Below, piece after piece: positions 1 through 8,487 of a DNA stretch of 40,512 nt; the stretch's first letter is position 1, and each line of letters opens with the position of its first letter. Below the pieces are notes generated by a model. That model saw only the letters and a list, made by a program, of their open reading frames with translations. It had not been told where the DNA came from and searched no databases. The stretch is from Actinospica durhamensis (lineage in GTDB: Bacteria > Actinomycetota > Actinomycetes > Streptomycetales > Catenulisporaceae). Position numbers and translations under genes: made by a program. The stretch covers positions 1 through 40,512 of the forward strand of contig NZ_JAGSOG010000049.1 of the NCBI RefSeq assembly GCF_018139695.1, written 5' to 3'.

Positions 1-1203
1 TCCCCGTCCTACCCCGGCGGACCCGCCCAGCAGTACCCCGCACAGCCGCCGGCGCCGCCCGCGCCCGCCGGTCCGTACGCGCAGCCGCAGCCCGCGCCCG
101 GTCTGGACTGGGGCCAGGCACAGTCCGGCGCCTACGCGTCACCGATGCCGTCCCAGCCCTCGTACGCGCAGCCGGGATACCCGCAGCCGGCCGAGTCGTA
201 CGGCCAGGTGCCCGGTTATCCGACGCCGGATCCGTACGCGGTGCCCGGTGCCGCCGCGTCCGCGCCTGCTGCCCCCGCCCACGTGCCGACGCACGCGGCG
301 CCCGCGGCTCCGGTGGCCTACCCGCCCGGCTCCGGCGTCTACCAGCAGCAGCCTCCCGCGCCGCCGTATCAGCAACAGCAGCAGCAACAACCGCAGCAGG
401 GAGTGTCGTACCCGTCGTACGCGCCGCCCCCGCAGCCTCCGTCCTACCCGGCCGAGCCGTCCTACCCGGCCTACACGCCGCAGCCGCCCCAGCCTCAGCA
501 GGCGCAGCCCCCGCAGCCGCCCCAGCCGCCGCAGCCGATCGCGTATCCGCAGCCGCCGTTTCCGCAGGCTCCGGGCGGCCCGCCGATCGCCGCGCCCGCG
601 GGTGGAAGCGCGCGCCCGAACAACGCCTTCGCGCTCACCGGCGCGCTCACCTCGATCGTTCCCGTCGTCGGCCTGGTGTTCTCGATCATCGGCCTGGCGA
701 AGGCGAAGCTGCTCGGCGGCATCGGACGGCGCGTCGCGGTCCTCGGCGTGACGCTGTCGCTGGTCTTCAGCGTCGCGTGGGGCGCCGCCGGGGTCTACAT
801 ACTCCGGGTCGCGGACTCCCACGGCGCCGATCCCGGCTGTGTCGCGGCGATCGGCGACTATCTGACTTACAGCCAGGAGCTCGGGACGGACGCCGAGGCC
901 ATGGGCAAGACCTCCTACGGCACGAAGCAGTTCACCGCCGCGGTCAAGGCCTACGAGTCCGACCTCCAGGTGCTCATCGGCAGGTTCCAGGCCGACGCCG
1001 CCCAGGCCGGCCACACCGACGCCCGCACCTCGATCACGTCCCTGGTCGGCGACCTGCAGCAGCTCAAGACCATGATGGGCGACCTGGAGACCGGGAACTT
1101 CTCGGACGTCGGCAGCCTCGGCGACATCTCGACGCTCAACGGCAAGCTGCTCAGCGACTACCAGCACACACAGAGCATCTGCAGCGGCTACGCCCACGGC
1201 TGA
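1..1203 (+). CDS. Pro/Gln-rich membrane protein, DUF4190-like (5' partial)
   Basis: The reading frame is open from the first base, so the N-terminus lies outside the window; 400 codons are visible. About the first 200 residues are proline-, glutamine-, alanine- and tyrosine-rich, with YPQP-like repeats and a run of seven glutamines, typical of a disordered cytoplasmic tail. Then come two hydrophobic segments separated by a short loop with GLAKAKLLGGIGRR, the arrangement of DUF4190-type proteins in actinobacteria. The last ~130 residues form a soluble region with two cysteines (in ADPGCVA and QSICSGY), probably outside the membrane. I infer an anchored protein with a disordered cytoplasmic tail and a small extracytoplasmic domain. 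The function is unknown. The next gene is convergent, 31 bp away. Confidence 0.75.
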   Translation, partial: SPSYPGGPAQQYPAQPPAPPAPAGPYAQPQPAPGLDWGQAQSGAYASPMPSQPSYAQPGYPQPAESYGQVPGYPTPDPYAVPGAAASAPAAPAHVPTHAAPAAPVAYPPGSGVYQQQPPAPPYQQQQQQQPQQGVSYPSYAPPPQPPSYPAEPSYPAYTPQPPQPQQAQPPQPPQPPQPIAYPQPPFPQAPGGPPIAAPAGGSARPNNAFALTGALTSIVPVVGLVFSIIGLAKAKLLGGIGRRVAVLGVTLSLVFSVAWGAAGVYILRVADSHGADPGCVAAIGDYLTYSQELGTDAEAMGKTSYGTKQFTAAVKAYESDLQVLIGRFQADAAQAGHTDARTSITSLVGDLQQLKTMMGDLETGNFSDVGSLGDISTLNGKLLSDYQHTQSICSGYAHG

Positions 1204-1234
1204 CGCCGGGGCCGCGTCCTCGGCCCCGCGATGC

Positions 1235-1954
1235 TCAGTTCCGCTCGGCCACTAGGCCGTGCTGGTAGGCGAAGCGCACCGCCTGCGCCCGGTCGCGCGC
1301 GCCGGTCTTCGCGAAGACGTGGTTGACGTGCGTCTTGACGGTCGCCTCGGAGACGAAAAGCTCCCGGGCGATCTCCGGGTTCGACTTCCCGGCCGCGATC
1401 AGCCGCAGCACGTCCACCTCACGCGCGGTCAGACCGTTGGGCGCGCCAACGGTTCCGGCACCGGGTGCGCCGCCGGAACCGGGGCCGGTCGCGCCGGACC
1501 CGGGCATCGGCCCGTCCGCGCCCGCGCCGCCCAGCGCCGCGATCAGCTTGCGCTGCACCGCCTCGTCGAGCACCGACTGGCCGTTCGCCGCGGCCTGCAC
1601 GGCCCGCGCGATCTGGCCGCGGTCCGCGTCCTTGGTCAGGTAGCCGAGCGCACCGGCCCGCAGCGCGCCCTGGATCGAGCCGTCGTCGGCGTACGTCGTG
1701 AGCACGACCACGCGCGTACCCGGATGCTCGGCGGCCACCCGCCGGGTCGCGGCGATGCCGTCCATCCCCGGCATGTGCAGGTCCATCAGCACCACGTCCG
1801 GAGCGTGCTCGGCCACCAGCTCCAGCGCGTGCGCCCCGTCCCGGGCCTGGCCGACCACCTCGATCCCGGGCGTCAGATCCAGCAGTGTCGCCAATCCCTC
1901 GCGCACCGCAGCCTGATCGTCCGCCACCAGAACCCGAATTGACTCGCCCACCAT
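1235..1954 (-). CDS. NarL/LuxR-type response regulator
   Basis: This is a 239-residue two-component response regulator. The receiver domain spans roughly residues 7-120, with the acidic pocket D12-D13, the phosphoacceptor D58 in VVLMDLHMPGMDG, T86 and K108. A glycine/alanine-rich linker leads to a LuxR-type HTH near residues 172-236, containing LTAREVDVLRLIAAGKSNPEIA and TVKTHVNHV. The start is placed at the ATG at 1954, directly before the VRVLVADDQ-like strand; an in-frame ATG 39 bp upstream (1993) is also possible, and neither has a strong ribosome binding site. It lies 78 bp downstream of the histidine kinase on the same strand, so the pair forms an operon and signals through kinase to regulator. 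The target genes are unknown. Confidence 0.93.
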   Translation of the reverse strand: MVGESIRVLVADDQAAVREGLATLLDLTPGIEVVGQARDGAHALELVAEHAPDVVLMDLHMPGMDGIAATRRVAAEHPGTRVVVLTTYADDGSIQGALRAGALGYLTKDADRGQIARAVQAAANGQSVLDEAVQRKLIAALGGAGADGPMPGSGATGPGSGGAPGAGTVGAPNGLTAREVDVLRLIAAGKSNPEIARELFVSEATVKTHVNHVFAKTGARDRAQAVRFAYQHGLVAERN

Positions 1955-2032
1955 GGAGCCGAGGATATCGGCCGCCGCCGCGGCCGGGCCCATCCGTCCG
2001 CGAGTCCGTCCGCGGGGCCGCCGCGCACCGCG

Positions 2033-3337
2033 TCAGCCGTGCAGACGCAGCGTCACCTGCCAGCCGGTCCGCGCCCGGCCGTCCTCGTCAGGGCCGCCGG
2101 CGCCCCCGAACTCCTCGCCCGGCGCGAGCGGTCCGGCCTCGAGGGTGCCCCCGATCAGCTCCGCCCGCTCCTTGAGTCCGGACAGGCCGTATCCGCCGCC
2201 TGAGTCGGCCAGTGCCGTCGGCGGGGCGGTGGGCGCGCCGTTGGCCACGCTCAGCTCCACCCGTCCGTCGCCGAACAGCAGCCGGATCCGCACCGGCGCG
2301 CCCGGCGCGTGCTTGCGCACGTTGGTCAGCGACTCCTGCGCGGCCCGGTACACCGTCAGGCCCGCGTCGGCGGCCAGCGGGCGCGGCAGACCGCTGATCT
2401 TCACCTCGGTGTCCGCGCCGGTGTCGCCCTCGTACGCGTCGGCCAGCGCGTGGAGCAGCTCCGGCATCGGCGGCGCGTCCTCGCGCAGCGCGGCGATGGC
2501 CCGCCTGGTCTCGATCAGTCCCTCCCGGGCGATCCGGCGCGACTTGGCGACGTAGTCGTGCGCCTTCGCCACACTGGCTTCGCCGCCCGCCTCGAGCAGC
2601 GCGTCCGCCGCCTCGAGCTGTACCGTCAACGCGGCCAGCGAGTGCGCGAGCACGTCGTGGATCTCGCGCGCGATCCGGCTGCGTTCGGCCAGCGCGGCGG
2701 CGTGCGCCTGCTCGTGGTTGGCTCGCTCGGTCTCGGCCAGCAACTGCTCCGCGCTCTCCGCGCGCAGGATGTAGGAGCGCCGCCCGACGCCGAGGCCGTA
2801 CATGCCCGCGAGCATGCTGGCGTAGCCCAGGCCTGTGGTGCCGAAGTGGTGCCAGCCCTGGGTGGCCGCGCTGACCAGCAGCACCGCCTCGAACCAGCCC
2901 ACCACCAGGGCCGCGCGCAGGGCCGGCCAGCGCACCGAGACGACCACGCTTGCGATGGCCGGGAAGACTGGGCTCACTCCGACGTACTGCGTCAGCACGC
3001 CGGTCAGCAGCGCTCCGCCGGTGCCGAGCACGAGCAGTCCGCTCAGCGCCAGGTAGGGAGACCAGCGCCAGGGCATGCCCCAGCCCAGCACCCAGGCGCC
3101 CCAGCCCAGCACGCACAGCGCGCTGACCACCCCGGCGAGCAGGCCGATGCCGTGCCAGCCGCCCTGGCCCACGTCGTTGAACTGGATCAGCGCCAACAGC
3201 AGCAGGACCACGAAGCGGACCGCGACCTCGGCCGGGCGCCGCTCCTGCGGGCCGCCGGGCAGCCCGCGCGCGCCCGGGAGCATGTCCTGGATCGAGCGCA
3301 GGCGGTGGTCCCGGTCCAGCAGATCGCTCCAACGCAC
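2033..3337 (-). CDS. Sensor histidine kinase, HisKA_3 (NarX/DesK-like)
   Basis: This 434-residue membrane histidine kinase is the partner of the downstream response regulator. Residues ~40-190 hold about five or six hydrophobic segments. The dimerisation and phosphotransfer helix is ERSRIAREIHDVLAHSL, with the phosphorylated H227. The ATP-binding domain shows the N box QESLTNVRKHA (334-344) and a G box at GGYGLSGLKERAELIGG (about 381-397). This short HPK7-type architecture normally pairs with NarL-family regulators, as found here. The start is a GTG at 3337. The stimulus cannot be read from the sequence; the membrane-embedded sensor with no large extracellular loop suggests a membrane or lipid-state signal, as in DesK, but that is inference. 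Confidence 0.93.
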   Translation of the reverse strand: MRWSDLLDRDHRLRSIQDMLPGARGLPGGPQERRPAEVAVRFVVLLLLALIQFNDVGQGGWHGIGLLAGVVSALCVLGWGAWVLGWGMPWRWSPYLALSGLLVLGTGGALLTGVLTQYVGVSPVFPAIASVVVSVRWPALRAALVVGWFEAVLLVSAATQGWHHFGTTGLGYASMLAGMYGLGVGRRSYILRAESAEQLLAETERANHEQAHAAALAERSRIAREIHDVLAHSLAALTVQLEAADALLEAGGEASVAKAHDYVAKSRRIAREGLIETRRAIAALREDAPPMPELLHALADAYEGDTGADTEVKISGLPRPLAADAGLTVYRAAQESLTNVRKHAPGAPVRIRLLFGDGRVELSVANGAPTAPPTALADSGGGYGLSGLKERAELIGGTLEAGPLAPGEEFGGAGGPDEDGRARTGWQVTLRLHG

Positions 3338-3558
3338 GGCCCGCTACCCGACTTCGCCCGAGAAACCTGCCCCCATGCGCCCACCATACCGGGAGGCCTC
3401 TATCAGTACGATGATCTGTCGGGCGCCCGCGGCGGCCGGCCTGCGAGTGGGGGCGCTCGGATTCATGCTCAGAGACTAGGACGGCGGGTCGGGCCCGGGA
3501 TCCACCCCCGGGTGGAGACGCGGGTGGAAATCAGTCGGACGGCAGCCCGCAGTCGAGG

Positions 3559-5472
3559 TCAGGGCTTGGCCGGCTTGTCCGGCTTCTCGGCCTTGCCCGC
3601 GGCGATCTCGGTGCCGGCCGTGTCGGTGTCCGCGTCCGGCGTGCTTGCGCCTGCCGTGCCCGTGTCCGCGGTGTCCGTGCCCGTGTCCGTCGGACCCGTC
3701 ATGTGCGCCACGTCCACCGCGGACCGGCGCTGCCACGGCATCAGCGGCAGCGCCAGGAAGCCCTCGGCCCTGGCGTAGGCCACCCCGATCCGCGGCAGGT
3801 CGGCCGAGCGCGCGTAGAGCACGAAGCGCGGCTCCCAGATCGGGCGGTACTTCGCGTTCGCCCGGTAGAGCGACTCGATCTGCCACCAGCGGGAGAAGAA
3901 CAGCAGCACACTGCGCCACAGCCGCAGCACCGGCCCGGCGCCCAGCTTCGAGCCGCGCTCGAACACCGCCCGGAACATGGCGAAGTTGAGTGAGACGTGC
4001 GCCACCCCGAACGCGGCGGCGTTCTGCAGCAGCTCGATCACCATGAACTCGACCAGGCCGTTGTCGCTGTCCTTGTCCCGGCGCATCAGGTCCAGCGAGA
4101 GCCCGTCCTTGCCCCACGGGACGTAGGACAGCAGCGCGCGCAGCCGGCCGTCGGGACCGAAGCACTCGATCATCAGACAGTCGCCGTCGGCCGGGTCGCC
4201 CAGCCGGTTGAGCGCCATGGAGAACCCGCGTTCCGGCTGGCCGTAGCGCCAGTGGTCGGCCGCGGCGCCGAGGATCCCCATCTCCTCGACCGGGATGTCC
4301 CGGTGCCGCCGGATCCGCGCGGTGTACCCGGAGCGCTTGACCTTGTTCACGGCCTGGCGCACCGTGCGCATCGCCCGTCCGTCCAGGGTGAAGTCGGAGA
4401 CCTCCACGATCGCCTCGTCGCCGAGTTCGAGCGCGGTCAGCCCATGCCGCGAGTAGATCTCCCCGGCCTGCTCGCTGGCGCCCGCCACCGCCGGGGACCA
4501 GGCGTGCTCCGCGGCCTCGCGCAGCCACAGCTCGATCGCGCCCGGCCACGCCTCGGCGTCGCCCAGCGGATCGCCCGAGGCCAGCGACACGCCGCCGACG
4601 GCCCGGTAGGCGATCGCGGCCTTGCCGCTCGGCGAGAAGATCACCGACTTGTCCCGGCGCAGCGCGAAGTAGCCCAGCGAATCCGGGTCGGGTTCGCGTG
4701 CCAGCAGTTCCCGCAGCTGCTGCTCGTCCTGCTCGGAACGGCGCACCTGGCCGCGCGGCGAGCGGAACAGGGCGTAGACCACGGTCAGGAACAGCACCAG
4801 GCTCATCGCGTTGATCAGCACGTCCAGCCAGTGCGGGCTGTTGATGCCGAGCCCGGAGACGTCCTGCTTGTCCACGGTCGCCAGCCGCAGCAGCACGTAC
4901 TCGATCCGGTCGGCCATCGCGCTGTCGCCGACCGTGCCGAACCAGGTCAGCATGGCCGTGCCGATCGCCGTGGCCACGGCCGCGCCGCAGACCAGCACGG
5001 CGAAGGCGGTCTTCGGGTTCGAATCCTCGCCCTTGGCGTAGAAGTCCTTCCTGGCCAGGATCAGCAGGAGCAGCAGGGCCACGGTCACGGCGGTGGCGAC
5101 CCAGTTCATCCAGTGCGTCCGGTACCCGTTCTCACTCAGCCAGTACGCGTCGGCGACGCAGGTGAAGGCGACCAGCATGGTGGTGCAGACCCAGGCGACG
5201 TGCTTGCGCCGCCGCAGCGTGACGGCCAGGAACACCGCGAGCGCGGCCGAGACCAGGCTCGCGGTGAACAGGAACGGGGTGAAGAAGTGCCCGCCGAAGC
5301 CGCCGTCGTGTTCGTGCCGGTGCACCTCGCGGCCGATGGTGTAGGAGAGCACGGCGATCAGGTCGACCAGCACCACCAGCCGCAGGTACCAGACCACGAT
5401 CTTGCCGGGCAGGCTGAGCGGCCCGGGCCCCCGGTTCGCCTCGGCGAACGTCTTCGTCGTGCCCGCTGCCAT
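3559..5472 (-). CDS. MprF-like membrane protein with DUF2156 (phosphatidylglycerol lysyltransferase C-terminal) domain
   Basis: This protein has 637 residues. The first ~250 contain about six or seven membrane segments. The C-terminal half is the DUF2156/LPG-synthase catalytic fold, with GDPLGDAEAWPGAIELWL, DEAIVEVSDFTLDGRAMR and a conserved tail ending near GVAYARAEGFLALPLMPW. Characterised relatives (MprF, LysX) move an aminoacyl group from aminoacyl-tRNA to phosphatidylglycerol, lowering membrane negative charge and raising cationic peptide resistance; whether this one does so is inference. The last ~45 residues are a low-complexity T/D/A/K tail. The ATG at 5472 is preferred because GGAAG precedes it by about 8 nt; an in-frame ATG at 5607 would add 45 hydrophilic residues and run into the metal-box region. 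Divergent from the CDF exporter. Confidence 0.85.
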   Translation of the reverse strand: MAAGTTKTFAEANRGPGPLSLPGKIVVWYLRLVVLVDLIAVLSYTIGREVHRHEHDGGFGGHFFTPFLFTASLVSAALAVFLAVTLRRRKHVAWVCTTMLVAFTCVADAYWLSENGYRTHWMNWVATAVTVALLLLLILARKDFYAKGEDSNPKTAFAVLVCGAAVATAIGTAMLTWFGTVGDSAMADRIEYVLLRLATVDKQDVSGLGINSPHWLDVLINAMSLVLFLTVVYALFRSPRGQVRRSEQDEQQLRELLAREPDPDSLGYFALRRDKSVIFSPSGKAAIAYRAVGGVSLASGDPLGDAEAWPGAIELWLREAAEHAWSPAVAGASEQAGEIYSRHGLTALELGDEAIVEVSDFTLDGRAMRTVRQAVNKVKRSGYTARIRRHRDIPVEEMGILGAAADHWRYGQPERGFSMALNRLGDPADGDCLMIECFGPDGRLRALLSYVPWGKDGLSLDLMRRDKDSDNGLVEFMVIELLQNAAAFGVAHVSLNFAMFRAVFERGSKLGAGPVLRLWRSVLLFFSRWWQIESLYRANAKYRPIWEPRFVLYARSADLPRIGVAYARAEGFLALPLMPWQRRSAVDVAHMTGPTDTGTDTADTGTAGASTPDADTDTAGTEIAAGKAEKPDKPAKP

Positions 5473-5585
5473 GCGCTGTTCTTCCGCCTCGTCCGTAGCC
5501 CGATCCCCGGCCTCTATCGTGCTCCATCGCGGGGGGATGGAGCCAATCGGCACGCCTCGGATTCGGCACCGGCCGCCCGCGACGC

Positions 5586-5600
5586 TGACAACCGTTGTCA
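5586..5600. promoter_or_regulatory. Candidate Fur-family (Zur-like) operator, 7-1-7 palindrome
   Basis: The sequence TGACAAC-C-GTTGTCA is a perfect inverted repeat with 7-base arms and a 1-base centre, the geometry of Fur-family boxes; Streptomyces Zur sites resemble TGAAAAT-N-ATTTTCA. It sits 47 bp upstream of the CDF exporter start and 114 bp upstream of the divergent DUF2156 gene. Its right arm contains TTGTCA, which with TACTGT 16 bp further on (5617-5622) could form a promoter for the exporter, so the regulator would cover the -35 element. The metal specificity is inferred only from the neighbouring gene. Confidence 0.5.
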
Positions 5601-5622
5601 TTATCATATCTCAAGGTACTGT
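5595..5622 (+). promoter_or_regulatory. Possible promoter of the CDF exporter gene
   Basis: TTGTCA at 5595-5600 and TACTGT at 5617-5622 are separated by 16 bp and would start transcription about 18 nt upstream of the ATG. There is no clear Shine-Dalgarno sequence in that short leader. A second -10-like hexamer, TACACT at 5634-5639, would give an almost leaderless transcript. Read from the sequence only. Confidence 0.35.
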
Positions 5623-5646
5623 CACTCCTCGGGTACACTCGCCCGT

Positions 5647-6648
5647 ATGGCAGACGGGCACGATGATCACGACGGTCACCACGGGCACGGCCGCGCCGGC
5701 CACGGGCACGGCGGCGGGCACGACCACGGCGCCGCGGTGACCGCGCAGACCGACCGCCGCTACCTGCTCTGGGCCCTGGGCCTGATCCTCGGCTACATGG
5801 CGGTGGAGGTGGCCGTCGGCATCACGGCGAGCTCGCTCGCGCTGATCTCCGACGCCGGCCACATGCTCACCGACGCCTTCTCGCTGGTGCTCGCCATCGT
5901 CGCGATGCGCCTGGCCGCCCGGCCCGCCTACGGCCGCTGGACCTTCGGGTTCAAGCGGGCCGAGATCCTCTCCGCCCAGGCCAACGGCATCACGCTGCTG
6001 GTGCTCGTGGGCATCTTCGTCTACGAGGCGATCACCCGCCTCATCAACCCGCCCGCGGTGGACGGCGCCCAGGTCCTCGTCGTCGCCATCGCCGGGATCG
6101 CGGTCAACGCCGCGGCCGCGCTGCTGATCAGCCGGGCGAACCGGGACAGCCTCAACGTCGAGGGCGCCTTCCAGCACATCCTCAACGACGCCTGGGCCTT
6201 CATCGCCACCGCCCTGTCCGGCCTGGTCGTGCTGCTCACCGGCTTCGACCGGGCCGACGCGCTGGCCTCGCTGGTGGTGGCCGGACTGATGGCGCGGGCG
6301 GGCTACGGGCTGGTGCGCGAGTCCTGGAAGATCTTCCTGGAGGCCGCACCCGAGGGCGTGGACCCGGCCGCCGTGGCCGGCGGCATGCGCGGGCTCGACG
6401 GCGTGGTCCAGGTGCACGACCTGCACGTGTGGACGATCACCTCGGGCTTCCCCGCGCTCTCGGCGCACGTGCTCGTCTCCCCGGGCCACGACTGCCACAG
6501 CGTCCGGCTCGAGCTCGAGGCGCTGGTGCGCAAGGAATACGGCATCGAACACACCACGCTCCAGGTGGACCACACGGCCTCCGACATACTCACCATCGGC
6601 CGCGGCGCCCTCGACACCGGCGGCCGCCCGGAGGGTCACTGCACCTGA
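5647..6648 (+). CDS. Cation diffusion facilitator, zinc exporter type (CzcD/ZnT-like)
   Basis: This 333-residue membrane transporter exports divalent cations, probably Zn2+, by proton antiport. The N-terminal 28 residues are rich in histidine, aspartate and glycine (11 His), a cytoplasmic metal-binding tail seen in many zinc exporters. Six membrane segments follow. The metal site is visible: H72 and D76 in SDAGHMLTDAF and H177 and D181 in FQHILNDAWAF, the His/Asp pairs typical of zinc-preferring CDF proteins. The C-terminal ~100 residues are the cytoplasmic ferredoxin-like domain with DLHVWTITSG. The ATG at 5647 begins the histidine-rich tail; the open frame continues far upstream but only antisense to the DUF2156 gene. 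Likely regulated by the 7-1-7 palindrome just upstream. Confidence 0.93.
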   Translation: MADGHDDHDGHHGHGRAGHGHGGGHDHGAAVTAQTDRRYLLWALGLILGYMAVEVAVGITASSLALISDAGHMLTDAFSLVLAIVAMRLAARPAYGRWTFGFKRAEILSAQANGITLLVLVGIFVYEAITRLINPPAVDGAQVLVVAIAGIAVNAAAALLISRANRDSLNVEGAFQHILNDAWAFIATALSGLVVLLTGFDRADALASLVVAGLMARAGYGLVRESWKIFLEAAPEGVDPAAVAGGMRGLDGVVQVHDLHVWTITSGFPALSAHVLVSPGHDCHSVRLELEALVRKEYGIEHTTLQVDHTASDILTIGRGALDTGGRPEGHCT

Positions 6649-6965
6649 CGGTGCGTGTGCCTGACCGCCCGTGACCGCCCGTGTCGGCACGGTCGCGGAA
6701 CGCGCCCTTTCGCGGCCCCCGAGCAGGCGGAAACGGTTTTCATGGGAACCTCATTCAATATCAAAGGGGTCAAATTCGACACCGACGTCCCTGGTAGATA
6801 ACGGAACGGTAACCTTGGCGCCCTGGTCTTGCCCGAATGGGGATCATTGGGAGAAAGTCAGTTCACCGGCCTTGGTCACGAGTTGTCCAGATTCGCCGGT
6901 CTGACTTCCGGACCATGAAGGTGGTCCCAGACGGCGACGTCGGGCGGCCAAGGGAGGGCGTGCAC
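6649..6965. other. Intergenic region with a 10-bp tandem repeat and a low-GC patch
   Basis: TGACCGCCCG occurs twice in direct tandem at 6662-6671 and 6672-6681. From about 6735 to 6870 the base composition is visibly less GC-rich than the surroundings. Inside lies a 19-codon frame (6742-6801, ATG to TAA) coding MGTSFNIKGVKFDTDVPGR, with codons such as TCA, AAT and AAA that are unusual for this genome and no convincing ribosome binding site. It may be chance, a small peptide gene or a remnant of something inserted. No other gene is seen here; the promoter of the next gene probably lies in this stretch. Confidence 0.3.
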
Positions 6966-7382
6966 GTGATCGAGTTCCCCGAGGACTGGCGCGCGGGTTC
7001 TTCGTCCCCCGAACCGGGCGGCCAGCCCGGCGGGTGGCGCGCGGCCGGCGCCACGGCCGAGGCGGAGGTCTGGCTGCGCCGCGAGCTGGCCTTCCTACAC
7101 CGGGTGGAGCGGCGGATCCTGCGGCGGGAGCGGTGGCGTCGGGAGGCCTGGCGAGGAGTCGTCGTCGCCTGCATACTCGCTGTGTTCAGTCTCTGCTGGT
7201 ACCTCGCCGCGGTCTCCACCGACGGCTCCTCCAGCGCCTCCTGCTCCGGCAAGGCGACCACGACCGCCTCCACCGCACAGGGCTCCACCGGCAAGAGCGG
7301 TTCCACCGGCACGACCGGTTCCACCGGCACGGCAGGTTCCACCGGCAAGAGCTCGGGTACCGCAGCATCCTGCGGCTCCTAG
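6966..7382 (+). CDS. Small single-pass membrane protein with Ser/Thr/Gly-rich C-terminal repeat tail
   Basis: I do not recognise this 138-residue protein. A hydrophilic N-terminal ~55 residues rich in Arg and Trp lead to one membrane segment (VVVACILAVFSLCWYLAAVS). The tail repeats GSTG units (about five copies with K, T or A between them) and carries two cysteines, one after the membrane segment and one near the C-terminus. The positively charged side before the helix suggests an inside N-terminus and an exported tail. The GTG at 6966 is chosen because AGGGAGGG lies 7 nt upstream; a GTG at 6960 and ATGs at 6837 and 6915 are in frame but worse placed. The nucleotide repeats of the tail (ggttccaccggca) could vary in number between strains. 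Confidence 0.6.
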   Translation: MIEFPEDWRAGSSSPEPGGQPGGWRAAGATAEAEVWLRRELAFLHRVERRILRRERWRREAWRGVVVACILAVFSLCWYLAAVSTDGSSSASCSGKATTTASTAQGSTGKSGSTGTTGSTGTAGSTGKSSGTAASCGS

Positions 7383-7853
7383 TCCCGTCAGGGTTCGTCC
7401 TCGCGACGGATCACCGCGGATCGGTTCCAGCTCCGGTTCCAGTTCCGCAGGGTTCTGCCGCGCCCCCGGAGGGTGCACGGCCGCTCGGGTTGCTCCGTAC
7501 GGGTGTCCAGGCGGCCGAGTCGTCACTCGTACGGGTGCCTGACAGGACTAGCGGCCCTCGCGTAAGGTCATCGACGTATCGAGAAAAGCTTGTACGAGGC
7601 ATGATGATCGCAGTGAACGGCTAAACTGACCTCGACTCAGTCCACCTGTCCGGCCCAGGGCGTGGGTCCCCGGACACAGGGCGCGGGCAGCGACCGGCGC
7701 CCTGCCGGACACGACAGACAACTGAATCAGGGTGGACGCGAAGGCCCCGCACGGGTGGCATCGGCGTCTCAACGGTATGGCAAGGCCGCTGGGGAAGGCG
7801 AACCTCGTCCGTACGCCGTGGAGTAGACGCAGTTGCTATCTAAGGAGTCCGAC
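7383..7853. other. 471-bp intergenic region with a strong stem-loop
   Basis: No convincing gene is present. Positions 7423-7444 repeat GGTTCCAG-like words. A stem-loop lies at 7647-7676: arms TGTCCGG and CCGGACA, with an inner CCCA/TGGG stem. It has no following T-run. It could be a terminator for the upstream gene, although 265 bp away, or part of a structured RNA or leader. The promoter of the DUF3145 gene must lie near the right end; AAGGAG at 7842-7847 is its ribosome binding site. Confidence 0.35.
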
Positions 7854-8354
7854 GTGCCGACCCGTGTCACTCGTGGAGTGCTGTACATCCACTCGGCGCC
7901 CCGTGCGCTGTGCCCGCACGTCGAGTGGGCAGTCGCCGGGGTACTCGGCGTGCGCGTGAGCCTGGACTGGACCCGGCAACCCGCTTCGCCGGCGCTCTGG
8001 CGCTCCGAGCTGTCCTGGGAAGCCCAGCCCGGCACCGCCACCCGGCTGACCTCTGCCCTGCGCGGCTGGGAGCAGCTGCGCTTCGAGGTCACCGAGGAGC
8101 CCTCGCAGGGCGCCGAGGGGGAACGTTACTCCTCCACCCCCGAACTCGGGGTGTTCCACGCGGTGACGGGTGTCCACGGCGACATCATGATCACCGAGGA
8201 CCGCCTGCGCACCGCCATGCTGCACGCGGCGCGCGGAGCGGACCTGCTGGAGGAGCTGAGCGCGCTGCTCGGCCGCCCCTGGGACGACGAGCTCGAGCCC
8301 TTCCGCTGCGCCGGAGACGGCGCGCCCGTGCGCTGGCTCCACCAGGTCGGTTAG
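7854..8354 (+). CDS. DUF3145 domain protein
   Basis: This 166-residue protein belongs to the actinobacterial DUF3145 family; I recall Streptomyces homologues that begin TRGVLYVHSAPRALCPHVEWA and end DELEPFRYAGEGAPVRWLHQV, and this protein matches both ends. It is soluble, with no signal peptide or membrane segment. The biochemical role is unknown to me. The start is the GTG at 7854, preceded by AAGGAG with a 6-nt spacer. In Streptomyces a DUF3145 gene is, as I recall, close to the fab operon; here it is about 20 kb away from it. It stands alone, with a convergent gene beyond its 3' end. Confidence 0.88.
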   Translation: MPTRVTRGVLYIHSAPRALCPHVEWAVAGVLGVRVSLDWTRQPASPALWRSELSWEAQPGTATRLTSALRGWEQLRFEVTEEPSQGAEGERYSSTPELGVFHAVTGVHGDIMITEDRLRTAMLHAARGADLLEELSALLGRPWDDELEPFRCAGDGAPVRWLHQVG

Positions 8355-8487
8355 GCCGGCCGGCCGACAGCCGCGCCCGTCGGCACGCGGGTCCGGGGCG
8401 CGGCGGCTCGCGGCACGTGGCCGCGAGCGACCGCGCTGGCTTCCGGTCCCTCCGGCGCCGTTCGCCGAAGCGGGTCCGGCGTCCGGC

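Noticed and set aside
3997-5646. Upstream extension of the CDF exporter frame by more than 500 codons.
   Set aside because: It is antisense to the DUF2156 gene and has no domain; the exporter begins naturally at its histidine-rich tail at 5647.
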